Shown here: positions 41,809 to 50,482 of the stretch, piece after piece
Numbering within the stretch: position 1 is the stretch's first letter
Layout of the letters: every line of letters starts with the position of its first letter
From: Lentzea cavernae
GTDB lineage: Bacteria > Actinomycetota > Actinomycetes > Mycobacteriales > Pseudonocardiaceae
DNA length: 57,783 nt
Direction: 5' to 3'
Assembly: GCF_014653695.1 (NCBI RefSeq)
Contig: NZ_BNAR01000014.1
Location: 79,595-137,377 of the forward strand
Translations under genes and position numbers: made by a program
The notes under the pieces: generated by a model
Told to the model about the DNA's origin: nothing
The model's input: only the letters and a program-made list of their open reading frames with translations
The model's database searches: none

Positions 41809-41828
41809 ACTTCACACTGGTGTCAAGT
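41809..41828. promoter_or_regulatory. MerR-type operator between SMR genes and regulator
   Basis: ACTTCACACTGGTGTCAAGT, read on the minus strand ACTTGACACCAGTGTGAAGT, is a near-perfect 9-bp inverted repeat (one mismatch) with a 2-bp spacer and contains a TTGACA -35 hexamer towards the SMR genes. This resembles the sites bound by MerR-family drug sensors. A separate 7-bp repeat CCGCACG-AGCA-CGTGCGG lies at 41771-41788, in the likely leader. Confidence 0.65.
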
Positions 41829-41853
41829 GCAAGACCGAGCGGCGGGAGGACCC

Positions 41854-42210
41854 ATGCGCATCGGCGAACTGGCGCAGGCCAGCGGCGTCAGCGCCCGATC
41901 GTTGCGCTACTACGAGGAGCAGGGGCTCATCCGCTCGACGCGCAGCGCGGGAGGGTGGCGGGTCTTCGAGCCGTCCGCGGTCGAGCGGGTCGTGATGATC
42001 CAGCACCTGCTCGCCGCAGGGCTGTGCAGCGTCACGATCGGCGAGCTGCTCCCGTGCCTCGAGGCGGATCCCGAGGAGCGCACCGGCGTCATGGAGGCGT
42101 TGCTGTCGCAGGAGGTCGCCAGGCTCGAGGCCAAGCGGCGCGACATCGACCGCGAGCTCGACGTCCTGCAAGCGCTCCGCCGGGACGTCAGCGCGCTCCC
42201 CGCGCCCTAA
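41854..42210 (+). CDS. MerR-family regulator of the SMR pair
   Basis: 118 residues; GGGAGGA precedes ATG 41854. The N-terminus MRIGELAQASGVSARSLRYY and EEQGLIRSTRSAGGWRVF form the MerR winged helix. The region VERVVMIQHLLAAGLCSVTI and a C-terminal antiparallel coiled coil (EVARLEAKRRDIDRELDVLQ) complete the dimer. There is no separate effector domain and only two Cys, so a small-molecule sensor of the short type is likely. It is divergent from the SMR pair with the operator between. It ends with a 4-bp overlap on the convergent FAD-oxidase gene. Confidence 0.92.
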   Translation: MRIGELAQASGVSARSLRYYEEQGLIRSTRSAGGWRVFEPSAVERVVMIQHLLAAGLCSVTIGELLPCLEADPEERTGVMEALLSQEVARLEAKRRDIDRELDVLQALRRDVSALPAP

Positions 42211-43751
42211 ATCAGCTTGCCGGGGTTCAGGATCCCGGTCGGGTCGAGCCGGTCCTTCACCGCGCGCAGCACGTCGACCCCGATGGCCCCGATCTCCTTG
42301 TCCAGCCAGGGCAGGTGATCGCGGCCCACCGCGTGGTGGTGGGTGATCGTGCCGAGCCGGGAGATCCCGTCCGACGCGGCGACCTTGGCCTTCGCCCACT
42401 GCCCCACGGGATCGGCGAGGTCCCTGGGCACCAGCACGGTGAAGTACAGCGAGGCCCCGGTCTCGTAGGCGTGCGAGATGTGGCACATGACAACGGGGTT
42501 CCCGAGTTCCGCCACCAACGCGTCCCGCACGGCGTCGCGGAGCTCGGAGACCTTCGACCAGTGGGTGGCGGTCTCCAGCGTCTCGACGCAGACTCCGGCG
42601 TCCAGCAGGGCGTCCCGCTGCCGGGGCCCGTTGAACCGCCCGTGCAGCCACGAGGCACCCATCGCCCGCCCGAGCCGCACGACCTTGTGCTCCCTCAAAA
42701 CACTCGTGGTCGCGGCACGGGACCGGCACTCCCAGCCCAGGATCACCAGGCAGGGCTGCTTGACCCCGCGCAGCTTCAGGTACTTCTTCACGACGTCGGC
42801 CTTGGAGCCCGCCATCTCGAGCGCGACCTCCGTCTCGTCCACATCGGACAGACGGGTGACGTCGGCCAGCGCCCCGGCCTGGGCCAGGGACCGCACCAGT
42901 GACGCCCCGGCCTCCCAGCCGTCGACGACGAAACCCTCGTACCGGGGCGCGCGGGGCTTGGCCCGGACCCGCAGCGACACCTCGGTGATGACGCCGAAGA
43001 GCCCTTCGCTGCCCAGCACGAGCTGCTTCAGGTCGGGCCCGGCGGCCGACGCGGGGGCGGCGCCGGCCACCCACTCCCCCACGGGCGTGGCGACGCGGAC
43101 CGACTCGACCATGTCCTCGAACCGCCCGTAGCCGGACGAAGCCTGACCGGCGGACCGGGTGGCGGCGAACCCGCCGATGGTCGCCCGCTCGAAGGACTGC
43201 GGCACGTGCCCGAGCGTGAACCCGTGCTCCCCCAGCAACCGCTCGGCCTCCGGACCGGTGACTCCGGCCTGCAGGACGGCGACCCGGGACACGGGATCGA
43301 CGGACACCAACGCCCCGAGCCCGGCGAGGTCCAGGGCGACCACGGCGGACTTGGACCCGCGCAGGGCCTCGACCCCGCCCACGACGGAGGTGCCGCCACC
43401 GAACGGCACCACGGCGACGTCGTGCTCGACGCAGACCTGCAGCACCTCGGCGACCTCCTCGGGCGAGGCGGGCTGCACGACCGCGTCCGGCACGGCCGGT
43501 TCCCCGTGCCCGCGACGGCGCAGCAGGTCGAGGTAGGACAACCCGCCGGCCCGTCCGAGCCGGTCCTCGTCCTCGACGGAGATCGCGCTGACCGCCTCCA
43601 GCGCCGTGAAGGTGTCGGCGGAGAGCGCGGACGGAGGCACCACGACGGGTACCTCGGCGAACGGCTCGCCCAGCCCGACGCGCTGGCTGAGCCACGCCAG
43701 CGCATGCGGCGGCAACGGCACGGTTTCGGAGGTCCATCGAGCCCTGGTCAC
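42207..43751 (-). CDS. FAD-linked oxidase, alkyl-DHAP-synthase-like
   Basis: About 514 residues from GTG 43751; ATG 43769 would give 520 but would overlap the divergent TetR start codon. PCMH-type FAD-binding domain: PDAVVQPASPEEVAEVLQVC, VVPFGGGTSVVGGVEAL (pyrophosphate loop), HVPQSFERATIGGFAATRSA and GSEGLFGVITEVSLRVR. The C-terminal cap has SHAYETGASLYFTVL and the active-site-like THHHAVGRDH, as in alkyldihydroxyacetone-phosphate synthases, and ends DPTGILNPGKLI. It probably oxidises or rearranges a glycerol-derived or hydroxy-acid substrate. Grouping with a TetR regulator and a glycerol-3-phosphate dehydrogenase favours a lipid-glycerol link; bacterial substrates of this branch are poorly known. 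Confidence 0.88.
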   Translation of the reverse strand: MTRARWTSETVPLPPHALAWLSQRVGLGEPFAEVPVVVPPSALSADTFTALEAVSAISVEDEDRLGRAGGLSYLDLLRRRGHGEPAVPDAVVQPASPEEVAEVLQVCVEHDVAVVPFGGGTSVVGGVEALRGSKSAVVALDLAGLGALVSVDPVSRVAVLQAGVTGPEAERLLGEHGFTLGHVPQSFERATIGGFAATRSAGQASSGYGRFEDMVESVRVATPVGEWVAGAAPASAAGPDLKQLVLGSEGLFGVITEVSLRVRAKPRAPRYEGFVVDGWEAGASLVRSLAQAGALADVTRLSDVDETEVALEMAGSKADVVKKYLKLRGVKQPCLVILGWECRSRAATTSVLREHKVVRLGRAMGASWLHGRFNGPRQRDALLDAGVCVETLETATHWSKVSELRDAVRDALVAELGNPVVMCHISHAYETGASLYFTVLVPRDLADPVGQWAKAKVAASDGISRLGTITHHHAVGRDHLPWLDKEIGAIGVDVLRAVKDRLDPTGILNPGKLI

Positions 43752-43784
43752 TGCTACAGTGTTACACATGACGTCTCAACGTCA
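43752..43784. promoter_or_regulatory. Overlapping divergent promoters of the FAD-oxidase and TetR genes
   Basis: Only about 16 bp separate the two start codons (GTG 43751 leftward, ATG 43768 rightward). TACAGT at 43755-43760 could be a -10 box about seven bases before the TetR ATG, and TAACAC on the other strand lies at a similar distance from the GTG; neither gene has a ribosome-binding site, so both mRNAs may be leaderless. A perfect repeat TGACGT-CTCA-ACGTCA (43769-43784), just inside the TetR gene, is a candidate operator. Confidence 0.45.
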
Positions 43785-44343
43785 CACCCACGAAGCCCTG
43801 CTCGACGCCACCCGTGAGTGTGTTCTGGAGGTGGGAGTCCGCCGGACGACCCTCACCGACGTGGCGAAACGGGCCAACGTGAGCCGCATGACGCTCTACC
43901 GCCGCTATCCGGACGTCGACCACCTCGTGCGGGCCCTGATGACGCGTGAGTTCGCCGCGATCCTCGAAGCGGTGGAACGGGCCGGTGGGCACGGTAACGC
44001 CCGCGAGCAGCTCGTTCAGCGGGCCGTGGACGCCATCCGGCTGCTCGACGCCAACCCCCTCATGCAACGCGTGCTGCAGCTCGACGCGGACCTGATGCTG
44101 CCGTACCTCACCGACCGGCTCGGCAGCACGCAGCGGCTGGTCGAGCAGTTCCTCGTCGCACAGGTCGAGGCGGGCCACCTCGACGGGTCGATCCGGTTCG
44201 GTGACGCCAAGACGCAGGCGCGCGTCGTGCTGCTCAGCACGCAGTCGATGGTCCTGTCGACGCGACCCGCCACGTCCGGGCTCGACTTCGGCGCCCTGCT
44301 CGACGAGCTCGCCAAGCAGCTGGACGGAGCCCTGAAGCCGTGA
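43768..44343 (+). CDS. TetR-family regulator
   Basis: 191 residues. N-terminal helix-turn-helix: HEALLDATRECVLEVGVRRT, LTDVAKRANVSRMTLYRRYP. The C-terminal ligand and dimer domain is all-helical with no special motif. It starts almost back-to-back with the FAD-oxidase gene and overlaps the GlpD gene by four bases (GTGA), so it is the first gene of a two-gene operon and probably controls both directions. The ligand is unknown; a lipid or glycerol metabolite would suit the neighbours. Confidence 0.92.
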   Translation: MTSQRHTHEALLDATRECVLEVGVRRTTLTDVAKRANVSRMTLYRRYPDVDHLVRALMTREFAAILEAVERAGGHGNAREQLVQRAVDAIRLLDANPLMQRVLQLDADLMLPYLTDRLGSTQRLVEQFLVAQVEAGHLDGSIRFGDAKTQARVVLLSTQSMVLSTRPATSGLDFGALLDELAKQLDGALKP

Positions 44344-45725
44344 ACACCTCCCTGAACGCCGCCCGGCGCGAGCAGGACCTCGAAGCAGCGCAACGGGAAG
44401 TCGCCGACGTCCTCGTGATCGGCGGCGGGGTCACGGGCGCGGGCGTCGCGCTCGACGCGGCGTCCAGGGGCCTCAGGACGGTGCTGCTGGAGGCGCACGA
44501 CCTGGCGTTCGGGACGTCGCGGTGGTCCAGCAAGCTCGTCCACGGCGGCCTGCGCTACCTCGCGAAGGGCGACGTGCGGCTCGCCCACGAGAGCGCCGTC
44601 GAGCGCGGCGTCCTGATGACCAGGACGGCGCCGCACCTCACCCGCACGCTGCCGATGCTGTTCCCCCTGCACGCCACCGCGGGCCACTTCGTCATGTCCG
44701 GCTTCCGCGCCGGCAACGCGTTGCGCATCGCCGCCCGCACGCCGTCGGACGTGCTGCCGGGCCCTCGCCGGGTGTCGAGGCACGAAGCCCTGGCACTGGT
44801 TCCCGGGCTGGATCCGCACGAGCTCACCGGCGGACTCCTGAGCTACGACGGCCAGCTCATCGACGACGCCCGGCTCGTCGTGGCGCTGGCCAGGACGGCG
44901 GCGGGCCACGGCGCGAGGATCATCACCCGCGCGAAGGTCGTGACGCTGCAAGGAGATGGCGCCGAGGTCCAGGACACGCTCACCGGCACCACGTTCACCG
45001 TCAGGGCCAAGGCGGTGATCAACGCGACCGGCGTCTGGGCCGGCACGCTCGCCCCGGTGCACCTGCGCCCGTCGCGCGGCTCGCACCTGGTCCTCGACGC
45101 GAGGTCCGCCGGCCTCACCGGGACGGCGCTGACCATCCCCGTCCCCGGCGAGCGCAACCGCTACGCCTTCCTGCTGCCCCAGGCGAACGGCCGCGCGTAC
45201 CTGGGCCTCACCGACGAGCCGGTGGACGAGATCCCCGACGTGCCGGTGGTTCCCGAGTCCGATGTGGACTTCCTGCTCACGACCGCTTCCCAGGTGCTGC
45301 AACGGGATCTCACCCGTGCCGACGTCATCGGGAGCTACGCGGGCCTGCGCCCGTTGCTCCAGGCCGACGGCCGGACCGCGGACCTGTCGCGCAACCACGC
45401 CGTGCTGAGGGCGCCGAACGGCGTGATCACGATCGTCGGCGGCAAGCTCACCACGTACCGCAGGATGGCGGCGGACGCGGTCGACGCCACGAACCTGACG
45501 CAGATCCCCTGCCGCACCAAGGACATCCGCCTCGTCGACGACAGGCCCGCGCCGACCACCCCGATCGCGCCCGGCGTCACCGAGGCCGACGTCGTCCACG
45601 CGATCCGGCACGAGGGCGCGCTCGACGCCGACGACGTCCTGGACCGGCGCACGCGCATCGGACTGGTGCCCCAAGACCGCGCGAAGGCAGCACCGGAGAT
45701 CGCGAAACTCCTGGCGAACGCGTGA
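44340..45725 (+). CDS. glpD: Glycerol-3-phosphate dehydrogenase (FAD, GlpD type)
   Basis: 461-residue flavoenzyme that oxidises glycerol 3-phosphate to dihydroxyacetone phosphate and passes electrons to the quinone pool. GTG 44340 is coupled to the TetR gene. FAD motif: VLVIGGGVTGAGVALDAASR (glycines 28-33), then FGTSRWSSKLVHGGLRYLAK, the GlpD signature. VINATGVWAG and the late SYAGLRPLLQAD with VGGKLTTYRRMA are family blocks. The chain is shorter than E. coli GlpD (about 500), with a reduced C-terminal cap. The symbol reflects the family; a second, housekeeping glpD probably exists elsewhere. A terminator follows. Confidence 0.88.
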   Translation: MNTSLNAARREQDLEAAQREVADVLVIGGGVTGAGVALDAASRGLRTVLLEAHDLAFGTSRWSSKLVHGGLRYLAKGDVRLAHESAVERGVLMTRTAPHLTRTLPMLFPLHATAGHFVMSGFRAGNALRIAARTPSDVLPGPRRVSRHEALALVPGLDPHELTGGLLSYDGQLIDDARLVVALARTAAGHGARIITRAKVVTLQGDGAEVQDTLTGTTFTVRAKAVINATGVWAGTLAPVHLRPSRGSHLVLDARSAGLTGTALTIPVPGERNRYAFLLPQANGRAYLGLTDEPVDEIPDVPVVPESDVDFLLTTASQVLQRDLTRADVIGSYAGLRPLLQADGRTADLSRNHAVLRAPNGVITIVGGKLTTYRRMAADAVDATNLTQIPCRTKDIRLVDDRPAPTTPIAPGVTEADVVHAIRHEGALDADDVLDRRTRIGLVPQDRAKAAPEIAKLLANA

Positions 45726-45727
45726 AA

Positions 45728-45757
45728 AACGGGGCGCCCGCGAAGGACGCCCCGTTC
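45728..45757. terminator. Terminator between convergent glpD and secretion genes
   Basis: AACGGGGCG (45728-45736) and CGCCCCGTT (45748-45756) form a perfect 9-bp stem, preceded by AAAA and followed by CTC. The A tract on the left gives U residues for the leftward transcript, so it can work in both directions. Confidence 0.75.
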
Positions 45758-45794
45758 TCAGCGCAAGGATCTCAGTGCGGGATCGGCGCGGAGG

Positions 45795-47489
45795 TCACTC
45801 GCCGATGACCGGCTTCGCGGCCTTGGGCGGGTCGACCAGCGCCTCGCCCTCGATCCGGACCTTCCGCTTGTGCTCGTTGCTGCCGCCCTGCTGACCACCG
45901 GCACCGCCCATCGGGGCGCCGCCCATCATCCCGGCGCCCATGCCGCCGCCACCCTTGGCCGCGCCACCGGCGCCACCCGCGGCGGCGGGAGCAGCCTGAG
46001 CACCGCCGCTGCCGGACGCCATGACGCCCGCCGCACCGCCGAACTGGGTCGCCGCGGTGCCACCGGCACCACCGCCACCGGCAGGGCCACCGCCGAGGCC
46101 GGCGGGCATGCCGCCACCTCCGCCGCCGCCCATGCCCTTGGGAACGCCGCCACCTCCGCCACCACCGGCGCCGCCTCCAGCGGCAGCCGTCGCGGCGTGG
46201 TCGGTGGTCGGCGGGCGGTACCACTCGTTCGGCGTGGTCGGGACGCCGCCGATCGCCGGAGGCTTGGTCCCGGTGTTGCCACCGGCCGTCGTGGTCGTGC
46301 CGGGCTCCCAGTGACCGGGGACCCAGCGACCGGGGCCGCTCGTGCCCGTGCCGGAACCCGTACCCGTGCCGGGCGGGACGTAGCCGGTGCCGGACTGGCC
46401 GCCGGAGCCGGACCCCGCCCCACCGCCGGGACGGCCGCTCTGGCCGCCGGGAGGCGTGTAGATCGGGCTGCCGGGAGAACCGGGGCTCGTGCCGGGGCCG
46501 CCAGGACCTCCCTGGTAGCCGCCCTGGCCACCGGGGTTCTCCCAGCCGGGCCGGACCTGCGAGCCACCGCTCGCGGCGGGCAGCGTGCCACCGGCGTAAC
46601 CGCCGCCGGCGCCGCTCGTGAACGTGCCGCCCGCGCCCGAGGACGCGCGGTCCTGCTGGTCGCCGCGGATGCCGTCGAAGCCGCCGGAGGTGTTGCGGAC
46701 CGAACCGCCGCCCGCGCCGCCCTTGGCGTTGTTCGCCATGGTGGAGATCGCGTCGATGATCGACTCGGCGGCCTTGGCGATCTGCGAGACCGACTGGACC
46801 AGCTTCAGCAGCTTCTGCACGGAGCCGACGAGCTTCTGCAGGAAGTCGGAGAGCTTCTTCGCGTAGTTGACCGCGGTCGTGACGATGTCCGCGATCGCGC
46901 CCGCGATGGCCGCGCCGAAGGTCAGGAACGAGGCCGCCAGCCACTGGATGATCTTCATGACCATGTCGGACACGGCCTGGCTGATCAGGTCCATGATCAT
47001 CTTGCGGACGGTGCCGACGAGCTCACCGGCGCCCTTCACCGCGCCCGCGATGCCGTCGACCGACTTCGCGAGGGTCTCCAGGCCGGTCGCGTGCCGCTTG
47101 GCGGCGGCGCGGTAGCCGTCGGCCGCCCTGCCCTGCCACTCGCGGGTCTGCGAGACGCAGATCTTCTCGTACTCGGTCGCGATGCCCTTGACCTGCTTGC
47201 CCGCGTTCTTGAACGACTCGGACATCTTGGCGATGGACTCGGGGCTGCCGAGCAGGACGTCGAACGGCTCGCGCAGGAAGTCGACGTGCTGGATGGCCCA
47301 GCTGAAGCCAGCGGACAGGAAGCCGCTGAGCGGGTTCGAGGCGTTGCCGACCATGCCCATGGCCGCGTTCGCGATGCCGAGGCCGCCGCTGACCCAGTCG
47401 CCGCTCTCGATGGACGAGTAGGCGTTCGAGATGGTGTTGAACAGCTGAGCGGTGTCACCGCTGCCGGACTGCGTCGCAGGGGCGTTCAT
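45795..47489 (-). CDS. ESX-type secretion substrate with WXG motif and Gly-rich tail
   Basis: 564 residues. The N-terminal helical domain (about 1-220) contains the WXG turn REWQGRAADGYRAA (W118, G120) typical of type VII secretion substrates. A hydrophobic stretch follows at about 175-205 (WLAASFLTFGAAIAGAIAD). Residues about 250-540 are very rich in Gly, Pro, Ala and Thr, a flexible surface-exposed tail, and the C-terminus is charged (HKRKVRIEGEALVDPPKAAK). ATG 47489 overlaps the stop of the EspC-like gene. The layout resembles PPE/EspB-like proteins. The secretion machinery itself is not in this window. Confidence 0.85.
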   Translation of the reverse strand: MNAPATQSGSGDTAQLFNTISNAYSSIESGDWVSGGLGIANAAMGMVGNASNPLSGFLSAGFSWAIQHVDFLREPFDVLLGSPESIAKMSESFKNAGKQVKGIATEYEKICVSQTREWQGRAADGYRAAAKRHATGLETLAKSVDGIAGAVKGAGELVGTVRKMIMDLISQAVSDMVMKIIQWLAASFLTFGAAIAGAIADIVTTAVNYAKKLSDFLQKLVGSVQKLLKLVQSVSQIAKAAESIIDAISTMANNAKGGAGGGSVRNTSGGFDGIRGDQQDRASSGAGGTFTSGAGGGYAGGTLPAASGGSQVRPGWENPGGQGGYQGGPGGPGTSPGSPGSPIYTPPGGQSGRPGGGAGSGSGGQSGTGYVPPGTGTGSGTGTSGPGRWVPGHWEPGTTTTAGGNTGTKPPAIGGVPTTPNEWYRPPTTDHAATAAAGGGAGGGGGGGVPKGMGGGGGGGMPAGLGGGPAGGGGAGGTAATQFGGAAGVMASGSGGAQAAPAAAGGAGGAAKGGGGMGAGMMGGAPMGGAGGQQGGSNEHKRKVRIEGEALVDPPKAAKPVIGE

Positions 47490-47794
47490 CCCCGGCCTCC
47501 CTTGAAGCCGAACATGTTGTCGAGGTCGACCTGCTCGTACTGCTCGACGGTCTTCTTGAGCCCGTTGCCCATGTCCATGAGCGAGTTGGCGGCCTTGCCC
47601 AGCATGTCCTGCGACAGGCCGGCCTCCTGGAGGACCTTCGAGGCCAGGAACCCGAGGAAGACGCCGAACGCCTCAGTGGTGAGGGCACCCGGATCACACG
47701 TCTCGGTGGCCTTGCGCATCCGTTCCATGAGCCGGTCCACGCTCGCGGCGTGGGTTCTCAGCTCGTCGAGATCGATGTTGAAGTGCTGCTGCAC
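47486..47794 (-). CDS. EspC-like ESX-associated small protein
   Basis: 102 residues of the type VII secretion-target family (DUF2580/EspC-like). The N-terminus FNIDLDELRTHAASVDRLMERM forms the first helix; the second includes GLSQDMLGKAANSLMDMGNG. There is no WXG motif, as in EspC. ATGA overlap with the larger substrate gene suggests a 1:1 complex, parallel to EspA-EspC or PE-PPE pairs. The YbaB-like gene lies 19 bp upstream, so the three are one operon. Confidence 0.85.
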   Translation of the reverse strand: MQQHFNIDLDELRTHAASVDRLMERMRKATETCDPGALTTEAFGVFLGFLASKVLQEAGLSQDMLGKAANSLMDMGNGLKKTVEQYEQVDLDNMFGFKGGRG

Positions 47795-47813
47795 GACTTA
47801 CCCCCTCCTGCAC

Positions 47814-48266
47814 TCAGGCCATGACGTCGGGCGGGTTGGTGAAGTAGTCGTCGTCAGGCCGCGTGTCCTTGCGCTCCAACTCCGACTTCGGTTCTTCCTC
47901 GTCGGTTCCGTCGCCCTTGTAGCCGTTCGGCATCTGCGCCTTCACGAACTCGAGAGCGGGGCTGTCGCCGACGAAGTCCGTCATGATCTGCACGACACGC
48001 CCGGAGGCGTCCCGCTGGGCCTTTGACGAGGCAGTGAGCACCGCGGAGGCGATCTCGCTGGGGTCCATGCCGCGCGCTTCGGGCTTGATCTGGAGATCGG
48101 TCAACACACCTGTTGCGTTAACGGTCACCGTGATCAGGCCGTCTGGTGAGCTGGCGCTGCCACCCACACCACCGAGCTGGTCCCGTGCCTGTTCGGCGTG
48201 CTGCTTGGCCTGCTCGATCTTGGCCCCGTACTGCTTGAGCCACTGATCCGGGTCGATGGGCTGCAT
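47814..48266 (-). CDS. YbaB/EbfC-like protein of the ESX operon (EspL-like)
   Basis: 150 residues from ATG 48266, preceded by GGGGGTGACC; GTG 48272 is an alternative. The central domain matches the YbaB/EbfC fold: helix WLKQYGAKIEQAKQHAEQAR, strands GLITVTVNATGVLTDLQIKP, and a helix ASAVLTASSKAQRDASGRVV. The tail after residue 110 is acidic and disordered. YbaB-like proteins bind DNA nonspecifically; within ESX loci, EspL of this fold stabilises secretion proteins, which fits the two downstream genes. It is divergent from the ABC transporter genes. Confidence 0.86.
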   Translation of the reverse strand: MQPIDPDQWLKQYGAKIEQAKQHAEQARDQLGGVGGSASSPDGLITVTVNATGVLTDLQIKPEARGMDPSEIASAVLTASSKAQRDASGRVVQIMTDFVGDSPALEFVKAQMPNGYKGDGTDEEEPKSELERKDTRPDDDYFTNPPDVMA

Positions 48267-48395
48267 GGTCACCCCCGTTGAGTGAATTGGTCGTTCGTTC
48301 GATTCGCCGTAGACGCCCGTATCGTTTCACCCGTTCCCTGCTCATCGATACTTTCAGTGCGATTACCGCCATCCGGGCTAACGAAGGGGTTCACC

Positions 48396-49304
48396 GTGCC
48401 TGAGGGAGTGCTGGAGATCGACAGGATCTCCAAGCGCTACGGGGAGGTCGTCGCCCTGCGGGACATGTCCTTCGACGTGCGCGCCGGCGAGCTCTTCGGG
48501 TTCGTCGGGAGCAACGGCGCCGGGAAGACCACGGCCATGCGCATCGCGCTGGGCGTGCTCGTCGCCGACTCCGGCGAGGTGCGGTGGAACGGGAGAACCG
48601 TCGACTTCGACACGCGGCGCCGCATCGGCTACATGCCGGAGGAGCGCGGCCTCTACCCGCGGATGAAGGTGCTCGACCAGCTGGTCTACCTGGCCGAACT
48701 GCACGGCATGGGCACCAACGAGGCCCACACGAGCGCGGAGAACTGGATCGCGCGCCTCGGCCTGCGCGACCGCCGCTCGGACGAGGTGCAGCGCCTGAGC
48801 CTCGGCAACCAGCAGCGCGTGCAGCTGGCCGCCGCGCTGGTGCACGAGCCGGACGTGCTGGTGCTCGACGAGCCGTTCTCCGGCCTCGACCCGGTCGCGG
48901 TGGACGTGATGAGCCAGGTGCTGCGCGAGAAGGCGTCCGCCGGGGTGCCCGTGGTGTTCTCGAGCCACCAGCTCGACCTGGTGGAACGGCTGTGCGACCG
49001 GGTCGGCATCGTCGGTGCCGGTTCGATGGTCGCCAGTGGAACGGTCGATGAACTCCGGTCCGGTGGCACGCCCCGCCTGGTGGTGGAGTCGCCGACGACG
49101 GACTGGGCTGCCACGCTGGGTGGTGTGCGGGTGATCGAGAAGAACGGGACGCGTTGCGTCCTCGAGCTCGCCGACGGCGTGGACGACCAGACGGTGCTGC
49201 ACGCGGCGCTCGCGGTGGGCCCGGTCCACGAGTTCTCCCGGCAGCGCCCGTCGCTGACCGAGCTGTTCCGCAACGTGGTGACCACCGAGGGCAGGAACGC
49301 ATGA
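48396..49304 (+). CDS. ABC exporter ATPase
   Basis: 302-residue ATP-binding subunit, GTG 48396 with GAAGGGG upstream. Walker A GSNGAGKTT (38-46), Q-loop region GYMPEERGLYPRMKVLDQL, signature LSLGNQQRVQ (a variant of LSGGQ), Walker B VLVLDEPFSGLD and the switch His in VVFSSHQLDLVE. A C-terminal extension of about 80 residues is typical of NatA/DrrA-like exporters. It is coupled to the permease gene. Possible substrates are sodium ions, drugs or lipids; none is evident. Confidence 0.93.
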   Translation: MPEGVLEIDRISKRYGEVVALRDMSFDVRAGELFGFVGSNGAGKTTAMRIALGVLVADSGEVRWNGRTVDFDTRRRIGYMPEERGLYPRMKVLDQLVYLAELHGMGTNEAHTSAENWIARLGLRDRRSDEVQRLSLGNQQRVQLAAALVHEPDVLVLDEPFSGLDPVAVDVMSQVLREKASAGVPVVFSSHQLDLVERLCDRVGIVGAGSMVASGTVDELRSGGTPRLVVESPTTDWAATLGGVRVIEKNGTRCVLELADGVDDQTVLHAALAVGPVHEFSRQRPSLTELFRNVVTTEGRNA

Positions 49305-50482
49305 CGTCGGCCCGATCCGTCTCGCTGGTGGCGAAGCGCGAGTTCGTCTCGAAGGTGCGCACCAGGTCCTTCCTCGTCGGCACCGCGGTGATCATCGCCG
49401 TGCTCGCCGGGTACGTGGTGCTGCAGTCGGTCCTGTTCGACGACCAGCAGCGCAGCGTCGTCGGGCTGTCGGGCCAGGCAACGCAGCTCGCGGATCCGTT
49501 GCGGGAGAAGGCCAGGGCGTTCGGCGTGGACGTGGAGACGCGGGACGTCACGACCGCGGGCGACGCCGAGCAGCAGGTGCGCGACGGCGCGCTGGACGCG
49601 CTGGTGACCGGTGCGCCGCCGGAGCTGAAGATGATCGTCAAGGGCTCCGGCGACGAGGTGCTGACGACGACGTTGAACGACGTGCTGCGCCAGCAGGTGC
49701 TGATCGCGCAGCTCGCCGAGGCGGGCACCACCCCGCAGGAGGTCGCGCAGAGCCTCGCGGGCGTCAAGGTGGACGTCACCGCGCTGGAACCTGTTGACCC
49801 GCAACGAGGTCAGCGCCTGGCGATCGGGTTGATCGTGGCCGCGCTGCTGTACTACTCGTTGCTGGTCTACGGCACGATGGTCGCGCAGGGCGTGGTCGAG
49901 GAGAAGTCCAGCCGGGTCGTGGAGATCCTGCTCGCGACCCTGCGGCCGTGGCAGTTGTTGCTGGGCAAGGTGATCGGGCTCGGCGCGGTCGGCCTGCTGC
50001 AGCTGCTGGTGATCTCCACGGTCGGCCTCGGCCTGTCGTCCGCGTTCGACGTCATCGACGTGAGCACCCTGGGCGGCGCGGCCCTGCTGACCGGCGTGCT
50101 CTGGTACCTGCTCGGCTTCTTCCTGTACGCCACCGTGTTCGCGGCCGCCGCGTCGCTGGTGTCGCGGCAGGAGGAGCTGCAGTCGGTGCTGACGCCGATC
50201 AGCATGACGATCATCGTGGCGTTCGTGGCTGGCATCAACCTGATGATCGGCAGCCCGTCCGGCACGACGGTCACCGTGCTGTCGCTGCTGCCGCCGTTCG
50301 CCCCGATCCTGATGCCAGGCCGGATGGCGCTGGGCGTCGCACCGGCCTGGCAGGTCGTGCTCGCGGTCGTGCTCGCCCTGGCGGCCATCGCCGCGATCAC
50401 CTGGCTGGGCGGCAAGGTCTACGCGAACGCCGTGCTGCGCACCGGCGCCCGCGTCAAGCTCCGCGAGGCCCTCAGGCTTTGA
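49301..50482 (+). CDS. ABC-2 type exporter permease (NatB-like)
   Basis: 393 residues, ATG 49301 in the stop of the ATPase gene (ATGA). One N-terminal helix (about 25-43, SFLVGTAVIIAVLAGYVVL) and a large extracytoplasmic domain (about 45-180) precede five or six helices starting at LAIGLIVAALLYYSLLVYGT. The block VVEEKSSRVVEILLATLRPW and QLLLGKVIGLG is the ABC-2 conserved loop. The layout matches NatB and related ABC-2 exporters. It ends in an 11-bp convergent overlap with the photolyase gene. Confidence 0.92.
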   Translation: MTSARSVSLVAKREFVSKVRTRSFLVGTAVIIAVLAGYVVLQSVLFDDQQRSVVGLSGQATQLADPLREKARAFGVDVETRDVTTAGDAEQQVRDGALDALVTGAPPELKMIVKGSGDEVLTTTLNDVLRQQVLIAQLAEAGTTPQEVAQSLAGVKVDVTALEPVDPQRGQRLAIGLIVAALLYYSLLVYGTMVAQGVVEEKSSRVVEILLATLRPWQLLLGKVIGLGAVGLLQLLVISTVGLGLSSAFDVIDVSTLGGAALLTGVLWYLLGFFLYATVFAAAASLVSRQEELQSVLTPISMTIIVAFVAGINLMIGSPSGTTVTVLSLLPPFAPILMPGRMALGVAPAWQVVLAVVLALAAIAAITWLGGKVYANAVLRTGARVKLREALRL

